Positions 1 to 6,760 of a DNA stretch of 11,122 bases are shown here, one piece after another (the first letter of the stretch is position 1; every line of letters starts with the position of its first letter). Under the pieces are notes generated by a model that saw only the letters and a program-made list of their open reading frames with translations, was not told the DNA's origin and searched no databases. Where the stretch lies: positions 1 through 11,122 of the forward strand of contig CAAGKF010000341.1 of the NCBI GenBank assembly GCA_900770345.1, given 5' to 3'. The DNA is from Lachnospiraceae bacterium (GTDB lineage Bacteria > Bacillota > Clostridia > Lachnospirales > Lachnospiraceae). The translations under genes and the position numbers were made by a program.

Positions 1-1484
1 GAACCAAATACGACTTCCTCCGCCGCCCGTCCCCCGGTGAATGTGGCAATCTTATTCTCGATCTCTTCCTTTGTCATCAAGTAATGGTCGCCCTCTTCCA
101 CCTGCATCGTATACCCAAGTGCTCCGGATGTACGCGGTACAATGGTAATCTTTTGTACCGGTGCAGAGTGTGCCTGTTTTGCCGCTACCAAAGCATGGCC
201 AATCTCGTGATAGGAAACTATCCGTTTTTCCTTATCCGTAAGGATTGCATTTTTCTTCTGATAACCTGCAATAACCACCTCGATGCTTTCTTCAAGGTCT
301 GCCTGGGTTGCATAACTTCTCCCGTCCCTCACGGCACGCAACGCCGCCTCATTGACAATATTTGCTAGCTCCGCACCGGATGCACCGGATGCCATACGGG
401 CAATTTTTGTAAAATCCACATCCTGACCCACTTTTATCTTTTTCGCATGGACTTTTAGTATTTCTTCCCTGCCTTTCAGATCCGGCAGTTCCACAGGCAC
501 ACGCCTGTCAAACCTTCCGGGGCGCAGCAATGCCGGGTCCAGAGATTCCGGCCTGTTGGTGGCAGCCAGAATGATCACTCCATTGTTTCCCTCAAAACCA
601 TCCATTTCTGTCAGAAGCTGGTTCAATGTCTGCTCCCGTTCATCATTCCCACCTATCTGTCCGTCCCGCTTCTTTCCGATTGCATCTATCTCATCGATAA
701 ATACGATACAGGGTGCTTTTTCTTTTGCCTGCTTAAACAGATCCCTGACTTTTGAAGCACCCATACCGACAAACATTTCCACAAATTCTGAACCGGACAT
801 AGAGAAAAAAGGTACGTTTGCTTCTCCGGCCACTGCTTTCGCCAACATCGTTTTTCCGGTTCCCGGAGGACCTACCAACAGGATTCCTTTTGGCATGGAA
901 GCTCCGATCTCTTTATATTTCCCCGGATTATGGAGATACTCCACGATCTCTGCCAGGTTTTCTTTCGCTTCATCCTCTCCGGCAACATCAGAAAATCGGA
1001 TCCCGTTGGAAGATTTCACATAAACTTTGGCATTGCTTTTTCCCATGTTGAACATCATGGAGTTTCCTCCGCCAACATTATTCATCATTCTCTTTGTCAT
1101 GTATTGCCCGATACCAAAGAAAACCAACAGGGGAAGAACCCATGTCAGGAGAAAGCTCAAAAGCGGTGATGTGGGTTCAATAATCTCACTGGCAAATTTT
1201 GCGCCGGATCGGTACAGCCTCATCGTGAGTTCCGGATCATTCATAACACCGGTTTTATAGACTTTACTGTCCTCCTTATCCGTAAACAGGATCTTGTTAT
1301 CCTGGATTTCCACACGTCCGATATCTTTTTCTTCGATCATGGACATGAACGTTCCATAGTCTACTTCTTTCACCTGTGCCTGTAACATGCGCGGTATCAG
1401 CCAGAAATTAAAAAGCATCAAAACCAATAATGCGACTACATAATAAAAGATGATTGGTTTTTTCGGTGTTTTTACTTCATTCAT
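1..1484 (-). CDS. ftsH: FtsH ATP-dependent zinc metalloprotease (C-terminus cut by window edge)
   Basis: Membrane-anchored AAA+ protease that extracts and degrades membrane and short-lived cytosolic proteins as a hexamer. 494 complete codons are visible. Two membrane segments (about 11-30 and 107-126) flank an extracytoplasmic domain of roughly 75 residues. The AAA+ module follows: Walker A GPPGTGKT at 205-212, pore loop FVEMFVG at 234-240, Walker B with D264 and E265, sensor region ATNRP at 308-312, arginine fingers R321 and R324. The protease zinc motif is HEIGH at 426-430; most FtsH proteins read HEAGH. The reading frame runs off the window. The third zinc ligand, an Asp about 75 residues after HExGH, and the C-terminal tail are not visible; FtsH is usually 600-650 residues. 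The start is fixed by GGGAGG 6 bases upstream. It lies 17 bases after the ATPase stop, so the two are probably co-translated. It may be an accessory paralogue rather than the housekeeping copy, which cannot be decided here. Confidence 0.96.
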   Translation of the reverse strand, partial: MNEVKTPKKPIIFYYVVALLVLMLFNFWLIPRMLQAQVKEVDYGTFMSMIEEKDIGRVEIQDNKILFTDKEDSKVYKTGVMNDPELTMRLYRSGAKFASEIIEPTSPLLSFLLTWVLPLLVFFGIGQYMTKRMMNNVGGGNSMMFNMGKSNAKVYVKSSNGIRFSDVAGEDEAKENLAEIVEYLHNPGKYKEIGASMPKGILLVGPPGTGKTMLAKAVAGEANVPFFSMSGSEFVEMFVGMGASKVRDLFKQAKEKAPCIVFIDEIDAIGKKRDGQIGGNDEREQTLNQLLTEMDGFEGNNGVIILAATNRPESLDPALLRPGRFDRRVPVELPDLKGREEILKVHAKKIKVGQDVDFTKIARMASGASGAELANIVNEAALRAVRDGRSYATQADLEESIEVVIAGYQKKNAILTDKEKRIVSYHEIGHALVAAKQAHSAPVQKITIVPRTSGALGYTMQVEEGDHYLMTKEEIENKIATFTGGRAAEEVVFG

Positions 1485-1490
1485 ATGAAA

Positions 1491-1496
1491 CCTCCC
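1491..1496 (-). promoter_or_regulatory. Shine-Dalgarno site of ftsH
   Basis: GGGAGG on the minus strand, 6 bases before the ATG at 1484. It occupies most of the 17-base gap after the ATPase stop codon, so a ribosome finishing the ATPase would sit next to it. It supports the 1484 start over a second in-frame-independent ATG at 1480. Confidence 0.8.
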
Positions 1497-1501
1497 TTTT
1501 T

Positions 1502-4177
1502 TCATTTTCCCGGTCTTTTTTGCCTGTTCTTCCTGGTCATGCGGATAACTGCCTTCGTCACTTCTACTGCAGCTAAAGGAAGGATGGAGAACAATGCCAC
1601 CACTCCCCATTCTTTTGCGGTGATCATCGTCAGGCTGAACACTGTCCGGAAGTATGGAACCAGCACAACGCTTGCCAGTACAAGGGCAGAACCCGCGATG
1701 GAATAAAACAGGTAGGGGTTATGGCCATTTCCGGTTGAAAAAACAGATTCTGTGTTCGAACGCTGGTTTAGTGCATGAAGCAGCTGGGAAATCGCAAGTA
1801 CAAGGAATGCCATCGTCATTCCGGCCTCATAGCCATCCATATGGACCCCCGTCTGAAAGGCACCGATCGTCGCTGCAGAAATGAACACTCCATGCAGGCA
1901 TACCCTTACAATCAGCCCGCGCTCAAAAAGGGTTCCCGATCTGACCGGTTTATCCTTCATGATATTCTTTTCCGCCGGGTCAACTCCCAGGGCCAGTGCC
2001 GGAAGCGTATCGGTGATCAGATTGACCAGCAAGATCTGGACCGCCAGGATTGGGGCGTCCCAGTTAAATAAAGTAGCAATAAACAGTGTCAGGATCTCAG
2101 CAATATTTCCGGCAAGCAGGAACTGGATCACTTTTTGGATATTGCGGTAAATACGCCTTCCTTCCCGGACTGCATATTCAATCGTGGTAAAATTATCATC
2201 CATCAGGATCATGTCTGCGGCATCTTTTGCTACATCTGTCCCTGATTTTCCCATTGCGATTCCGATATCCGCTGCTTTCAGGGCCGGGGAATCGTTGACT
2301 CCATCCCCGGTCATGGCAGCCACTTCTCCATTACTCTGCAGAGCTTTCATGATACGGAGTTTATCAGCAGGGGAGACCCTCGCAAATACAGCCGCTGTTT
2401 TTACTGCTTCCTTTAACTGCTCATCCGTCATCTCGTCCAGTTCCGGCCCGGTGACCACTGTATTTCCTTCCTGAAAAATGTGAAGCTGTCTTGCAATCTC
2501 AAGGGCAGTCACCTTATGGTCCCCCGTGATCATAATTACCCGGATGCCCGCCTCATGGCAGGTTTCCACTGCCTGGATCACTTCCTTGCGTGGAGGATCG
2601 ATCATTCCGGTCATTCCAACGAACGTCATATCCTCTTCCACATCTTCATTTTCATTCACGGGTACATATGGGAGTGTCCGTTTCGCAAATCCAAGGACCC
2701 GGAGCGCCTCTTCCGACATTTTCATGCAAAGAGTTACTATCTGTTTCCGGTCTGTTACTGTCATCCGGCGGATGCCTTGTTCTGTCTCAATATGAGAACA
2801 CAGCGGAAGCATTTCCTCTACAGCGCCTTTGGTATAGGCGATAACCTCCTCACCGTTTTTATGTACCGTAGTCATGCGTTTTCTCACGGAATCAAAGGGC
2901 TGCTCAAACACCCTCGGCATTCTTTCCTCCAACAGCTCCCGATCAAAACCATACTTACCCGCAAAAGTAAGCAGGGCACCCTCTGTGGGATCGCCTATGA
3001 TCTCTCCCGGACAGTCCGAATTTATGGATGCGTTATTACACAAAGCAGCAATTCTGAGAAGCTCAGCATTTTGTCCCTGAAATTCCTGTATCATATCCAC
3101 AGAGGAAGCTTTTCCCGTTTGATAAGATTTTTCAAACGCCACATGGGTAACCGTCATACGGTTCTGTGTCAGTGTTCCGGTTTTATCACAGCAGACCACT
3201 GTGGCACTCCCCAGCGTCTCCACAGCCGGAAGTTTACGGATGATTGCATTCTGTTTAGCCATGCGCTGCACTCCGAGAGCCATAACGATCGTGGCAGTGG
3301 CCGGAAGTCCCTCCGGAATAATGGAAATCGCAAGGGAAACAGCCGTCATGAGCAACGGTATCCATGGACGGCCATAGAGGGAACCGATTGCAAAAATGAC
3401 CACACAGACCACAAGGCCCACAAGGCTCAATGTTTTACCCACTGCATCCAGCTTGCGTTTTAACGGGGTATCCAGCTCATCCTGATTTTCCAGCATGTTG
3501 GCAATCCGACCGACCTCCGTGTCCATTCCTGTCCCAACGACGATTCCTTCTGCATTGCCATACATAACAATCGAAGACATATAAGCCATGTTCACTCTGC
3601 TTCCAAGAGGTTCACCGGCCGGAAGAACGGTTTCGCTGTCTTTCTCTACCGGAACAGACTCCCCTGTCAGGGACGCCTCCTGCAGTGCAAGCCGGTTTTC
3701 ATGAAGAAGCCGCAGGTCTGCAGGAACAATAGCCCCATCTTCCAGGATCACAATATCTCCCGGAACGATCTCACTGGCCGGAATGAGGCTTTCTTCCCCA
3801 TTCCGGCGCACACAGGCTGTAGGCGCACTCATCTGTTTCAATGCATCAAGTGCATTGGACGCCTTGTTCTCCTGGATCACCCCAATGACTGCATCTACCA
3901 CAATAATTGTAAAAATCACAACTGCTTCCGCCCATTCTCCCAATATCATGGACAATACTGCTGCTCCTACAAGGATCAATACGATAACATCTGTGATCTG
4001 CTCCAGAAGCATTTTCCCTATCGTTTTCTTTTTCTTTTTATGCAGCTCGTTTTTTCCATATTTTTCCAGACGACTTCGCGCTTCCTCGTCACTTAGCCCA
4101 TCTGCACTGCTTTTCAAAATATGTACCGCCTGTTCCGCCGTCTCTGAATGCCATGATATGTCATGGTTATCGCTCAT
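1502..4177 (-). CDS. Calcium-transporting P-type ATPase (P2, PMCA/PacL-like)
   Basis: 891-residue P2-type ATPase, probably exporting Ca2+ from the cytoplasm in exchange for protons. The domain order is complete: N-terminal cation-ATPase region (about 5-75), actuator TGES at 171-174, M4 IPEGLP at 287-292, phosphorylation site DKTGTLT at 331-337 (D331), nucleotide-binding KGA at 450-452, DPPR at 527-530, TGD at 551-553, hinge GDGVND at 624-629, then M5-M10. By alignment to SERCA by eye, the calcium ligands E309, N768, E771, N796, T799 and D800 correspond to E289, N691, E694, N719, T722 and D723. The SERCA E908 position is N808. A plasma-membrane-type calcium pump is therefore likely; metal specificity is inferred. 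The start has AGGAGG 7 bases upstream. It sits 40 bases after the ybhN-like gene and 17 before ftsH. No truncation or frameshift is seen. Confidence 0.95.
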   Translation of the reverse strand: MSDNHDISWHSETAEQAVHILKSSADGLSDEEARSRLEKYGKNELHKKKKKTIGKMLLEQITDVIVLILVGAAVLSMILGEWAEAVVIFTIIVVDAVIGVIQENKASNALDALKQMSAPTACVRRNGEESLIPASEIVPGDIVILEDGAIVPADLRLLHENRLALQEASLTGESVPVEKDSETVLPAGEPLGSRVNMAYMSSIVMYGNAEGIVVGTGMDTEVGRIANMLENQDELDTPLKRKLDAVGKTLSLVGLVVCVVIFAIGSLYGRPWIPLLMTAVSLAISIIPEGLPATATIVMALGVQRMAKQNAIIRKLPAVETLGSATVVCCDKTGTLTQNRMTVTHVAFEKSYQTGKASSVDMIQEFQGQNAELLRIAALCNNASINSDCPGEIIGDPTEGALLTFAGKYGFDRELLEERMPRVFEQPFDSVRKRMTTVHKNGEEVIAYTKGAVEEMLPLCSHIETEQGIRRMTVTDRKQIVTLCMKMSEEALRVLGFAKRTLPYVPVNENEDVEEDMTFVGMTGMIDPPRKEVIQAVETCHEAGIRVIMITGDHKVTALEIARQLHIFQEGNTVVTGPELDEMTDEQLKEAVKTAAVFARVSPADKLRIMKALQSNGEVAAMTGDGVNDSPALKAADIGIAMGKSGTDVAKDAADMILMDDNFTTIEYAVREGRRIYRNIQKVIQFLLAGNIAEILTLFIATLFNWDAPILAVQILLVNLITDTLPALALGVDPAEKNIMKDKPVRSGTLFERGLIVRVCLHGVFISAATIGAFQTGVHMDGYEAGMTMAFLVLAISQLLHALNQRSNTESVFSTGNGHNPYLFYSIAGSALVLASVVLVPYFRTVFSLTMITAKEWGVVALFSILPLAAVEVTKAVIRMTRKNRQKRPGK

Positions 4178-4184
4178 AACAATT

Positions 4185-4190
4185 CCTCCT
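4185..4190 (-). promoter_or_regulatory. Shine-Dalgarno site of the Ca2+ ATPase
   Basis: Perfect AGGAGG on the minus strand, 7 bases before the ATG at 4177. It begins one base after the TAA stop of the 9-codon mini-ORF at 4221-4192, the arrangement expected for translational coupling. Confidence 0.8.
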
Positions 4191-4191
4191 G

Positions 4192-4221
4192 TTAATCCAT
4201 ATTACCCATTCCTGTTTTCAT
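4192..4221 (-). CDS. Possible 9-residue coupling peptide between ybhN-like gene and ATPase
   Basis: A mini-ORF encoding MKTGMGNMD. Its ATG overlaps the TGA stop of the ybhN-like gene in the classic ATGA arrangement. A GGAGG lies 6 bases upstream, inside the last codons of that gene. Its TAA stop falls just before the AGGAGG of the ATPase. All signals needed for translation are present and well spaced. The likely role, if real, is to carry ribosomes from one gene to the next or to act as a leader, since the peptide itself is too short to have a recognisable domain. Conservation has not been tested, so a chance ORF remains possible. Confidence 0.35.
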   Translation of the reverse strand: MKTGMGNMD

Positions 4222-5264
4222 GTTGTTCCTCCATTCTTTTCTCCCATTGTTGCTGTTATCTTTTTCTCTATCACAAAGAACACTCCAATGCTTATCAGGA
4301 AAGGGAAAAAATAAGTTGCAATTCGATACAAAACTAACGCTGCTGATCCCGGCACACGGCCAATATAAGCAGAAAAAAGAAGCATAAATGCTGCCTCCAC
4401 AGGCCCAATTCCAGCCACACTCGGAAGCACCCCTACCAGCAATATCATGACCGCAGACAATGCCATTGCTTCTCCAAAAGCCACTCTGGAAAATCCGATC
4501 ATTCGTATACACAAAAAAGGAATTGTATATAAGCACGACAGCTTCAGAGTGTCCAGCAAGATTAATTTCAGGCAGCATCCGTGGTTATGCAGTATATTTC
4601 TGGATTCGCTGTAAAGGGACTCAAGGCTTTCCTGCCATTTGTTTTTCCTCTGCTTCCATTTACCTGTATCCGGAAGCTTCCTGATAACTGCAAGAACAAA
4701 CTTCTGCATCTTCTCCCAGGTACAGATCAGGATCAGCACGCTTATAATCAAAGCGCATACTGCAAAGCCTATATAAATGTACTTCATAAGGCCCGGTACC
4801 GTTTCTCTAACCCATGTACCATAAAAAAACATCATAACTGCTGCATAAAGAAAGGTCGTTGTCTTGTGGAACACATATTCTAAAATCATCATCCCTACAC
4901 TGCTGCCAGCTGGTACCCCGCACTGATAAAGATAATAACTCTGCATTGGTATGATACCTGCCGAAAAGGTGGAAACGCTTCCAAATACACCAAGAAACGT
5001 AATTCCCACTGCCTGTTTCATTTTAAATTCTGGCAATCTTGTACGGACTAACATAAGCCGTGATACTGAACCAATCAGCTGATACCCGAGATCCACTAAC
5101 AAAATCAAAACCACTCCCAGGGCAGGAACATGACAGATACATTCCCAAATTGCCTGGTAATCTTTCCGAAATATTAGAAACACCAACGCTGAAAGGATGA
5201 TAACTGTAATCAAATTTATTACAACTTTTCGATACTTTTGTTTATCCACAATAGATCCACCCAT
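4218..5264 (-). CDS. YbhN/UPF0104-family membrane protein (LPG synthase TM region)
   Basis: 348-residue polytopic membrane protein with about eight hydrophobic segments (roughly 13-32, 46-64, 84-104, 124-147, 160-181, 233-252, 265-283 and 306-333). The features GIGPVEAAF at 285-293 and YRIATYFFPF at 313-322 match the 'lysylphosphatidylglycerol synthase transmembrane region' family (YbhN, AglD and the flippase half of MprF). There is no C-terminal aminoacyl-transferase domain, so it is not a complete MprF. It could be a lipid flippase-like or lipid-binding partner of the neighbouring cardiolipin synthases; the substrate is unknown. It lies 73 bases after the PLD-family gene, as ybhN follows clsB in E. 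coli. The start is uncertain: GAGAGG directly abuts the ATG at 5264, which is too close to work well. A GTG at 5249 (codon 6) has GGGTGG 7 bases upstream and may be the true start, giving 343 residues. Confidence 0.85.
   Translation of the reverse strand: MGGSIVDKQKYRKVVINLITVIILSALVFLIFRKDYQAIWECICHVPALGVVLILLVDLGYQLIGSVSRLMLVRTRLPEFKMKQAVGITFLGVFGSVSTFSAGIIPMQSYYLYQCGVPAGSSVGMMILEYVFHKTTTFLYAAVMMFFYGTWVRETVPGLMKYIYIGFAVCALIISVLILICTWEKMQKFVLAVIRKLPDTGKWKQRKNKWQESLESLYSESRNILHNHGCCLKLILLDTLKLSCLYTIPFLCIRMIGFSRVAFGEAMALSAVMILLVGVLPSVAGIGPVEAAFMLLFSAYIGRVPGSAALVLYRIATYFFPFLISIGVFFVIEKKITATMGEKNGGTT
4228..4232 (-). promoter_or_regulatory. Shine-Dalgarno-like GGAGG before the mini-ORF
   Basis: GGAGG on the minus strand, 6 bases before the ATG at 4221. 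It also encodes part of the two terminal glycine codons of the ybhN-like protein, so it may be there for coding reasons alone. Confidence 0.4.
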
Positions 5265-5337
5265 CCTCTCTTAATCTAAATAACCTGCCGCTTAACAGTC
5301 ATTATTGCATTTTACAACAGTTCCTTCCCATGACATA

Positions 5338-6714
5338 TCAAAGCAACTGCCGGAAAGGAATAATCACAAACCGTAAAATTCCGTAAAAAACCTTTTTTTC
5401 AATCCCCTGTTCTTTTCTTCGATAGTTTATCCCATCAGTGGTTGTCCCATCCGGATCCACCCGCCTGCTTTCCAGTTTCCGGTTTTCAAATTGTTCCCGC
5501 AGAGATTGGTTCAGCTTCCTGCTTTCAATGAACAGCATCATTTCCGTATCAAGGTATACACTCCTCATATCCAGATTGCAGGAGCCAACTATGCTCAGTG
5601 AATCTCCAACTAATATAGTCTTTGTATGGAATGCCTGCGTCCCAAGATATTCATAAACGCAGATTCCTGTCCGTCTCACCTTTTTCTTCTGATTCAAATA
5701 ATCCGTACAGCCAAAAGGATTTGTACCGCTCTCCACTGCATTGATCATCAGCTCTGTTTTTACACTTCCTGAACAGATATCCGTCAGATCCTGATACATT
5801 TTCCGGCTACATATAATATAAGGAGTCTGTATCAGAATATTATCTGCTTTTTTCATTTCCTTTACCATTCTGTCCCAGAGCTCAGGGTATTTGTTCTCTG
5901 CTTCCATAGGATTCGTACAAAGTTCAATGCTTTCTGTCGTTACTGTTTCTTTTAGCCAATCCGGTTCACTGAAAGCATCCGGATATGTTTCCCGGACTTT
6001 TTGATAATGTTCTCTTAATTTTCCGTCCGTCACCTTATGATCCCCATATATTTTGCAGCAGGAAAGATTCCATATTTTATCGAAGTATTCCCGAAGCTGG
6101 ATATAAGAATTCCCTTGTCCCGAAACCGTTTCATAAACCAAAATATCGCGATCCTCATTATAGGAATCCACATAATTTCCAAGAAAAAGATCGTCCGTAT
6201 TTCTTCCTCCAAGGATATATGCAAAATCATCAGCGATCAAATATTTATCATGCATCCTGTAATTGTTCTTCCATGGTCTTATCAGCGTAATGGGATTATA
6301 CAGTTTTACCTCCACATTTTCATGAGCTGCAAGCTCCTGAAAATTCCTTTTTCCGCTCAACCGCAAAGTTCCATTCATCCCATCCACCAATATCCGCACT
6401 TTCACACCCCGGTCTGCAGCATGCAAAAGTGCAGCCATCATATCCTGCCCGCTGTTATCGTCGCGGAAATCAAAGGTGGCAAGTACAATCTCTTCCTTTG
6501 CAGATTCAATCAGCCGCAACCGCCACAGCAGTGCATCCAGATTATTGTCTATGCTTAATGCCCTCTCCTGAGTGTCCTCATGCTTATTTTCTTCGTATTC
6601 CTTAACCTTTTGCACGGACGTTTTATGGTACAGAGGAGGCAGCACCAGACAAACTGCCATATAAATAAACCATATTTTAAAAATATTCTTTAGTAATTTT
6701 TGAAATTTTTTCAT
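5338..6714 (-). CDS. PLD-family phosphatidyltransferase, ClsC/YmdC-like
   Basis: 458-residue enzyme of the phospholipase D superfamily, likely a cardiolipin synthase or related phosphatidyltransferase at the membrane. One N-terminal membrane anchor (about 11-28) follows a lysine-rich start. The first HKD motif has H155, K157 and D162, followed by GGRN at 169-172, as in ClsC/YmdC. The second has H363 and K365, then GSCN at 377-380 and LDMRS at 381-385. At the canonical Asp position of the second motif (370) there is Gly, and the Asp is one residue later (371). The catalytic His and Lys pairs are intact, so activity is plausible. The start has only AGGA 2 bases upstream, a weak site, but no other in-frame start precedes residue 19. 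It lies 46 bases downstream of cls. Assignment to the PLD family is firm; the exact reaction is inferred. Confidence 0.88.
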   Translation of the reverse strand: MKKFQKLLKNIFKIWFIYMAVCLVLPPLYHKTSVQKVKEYEENKHEDTQERALSIDNNLDALLWRLRLIESAKEEIVLATFDFRDDNSGQDMMAALLHAADRGVKVRILVDGMNGTLRLSGKRNFQELAAHENVEVKLYNPITLIRPWKNNYRMHDKYLIADDFAYILGGRNTDDLFLGNYVDSYNEDRDILVYETVSGQGNSYIQLREYFDKIWNLSCCKIYGDHKVTDGKLREHYQKVRETYPDAFSEPDWLKETVTTESIELCTNPMEAENKYPELWDRMVKEMKKADNILIQTPYIICSRKMYQDLTDICSGSVKTELMINAVESGTNPFGCTDYLNQKKKVRRTGICVYEYLGTQAFHTKTILVGDSLSIVGSCNLDMRSVYLDTEMMLFIESRKLNQSLREQFENRKLESRRVDPDGTTTDGINYRRKEQGIEKKVFYGILRFVIIPFRQLL

Positions 6715-6760
6715 CTTCCTGCTTCATTGCATCATCCGGTGCCTTTACCATCGGTACCAT

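Noticed and set aside
556..1023. A 155-codon plus-strand frame opposite ftsH
   Set aside because: It overlaps the highly conserved AAA+ module of FtsH and is serine- and proline-rich in the way complement frames usually are.
2480..3463. A 327-codon open frame on the plus strand antisense to the Ca2+ ATPase
   Set aside because: The minus strand here encodes the intact P-type ATPase catalytic core with all motifs. The antisense product is rich in His, Cys and Arg, resembles no family, and has no ribosome site I can see.
4192..4578. A 128-codon minus-strand frame overlapping the ybhN-like gene in another frame
   Set aside because: Only its last nine codons have a plausible start with a ribosome site. 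The rest overlaps the conserved membrane protein and is the shadow of that gene.
6037..6558. A 173-codon plus-strand frame opposite the ClsC-like gene
   Set aside because: It is antisense to the first HKD motif region of a clear enzyme, has no recognisable domain, and has no supporting ribosome site.
6677..6760. A 27-codon minus-strand frame between cls and the ClsC-like gene, overlapping the latter's start
   Set aside because: There is no ribosome site before its first ATG and only a poor one before an internal ATG. It may be chance, though the weak site of the downstream gene makes coupling conceivable.
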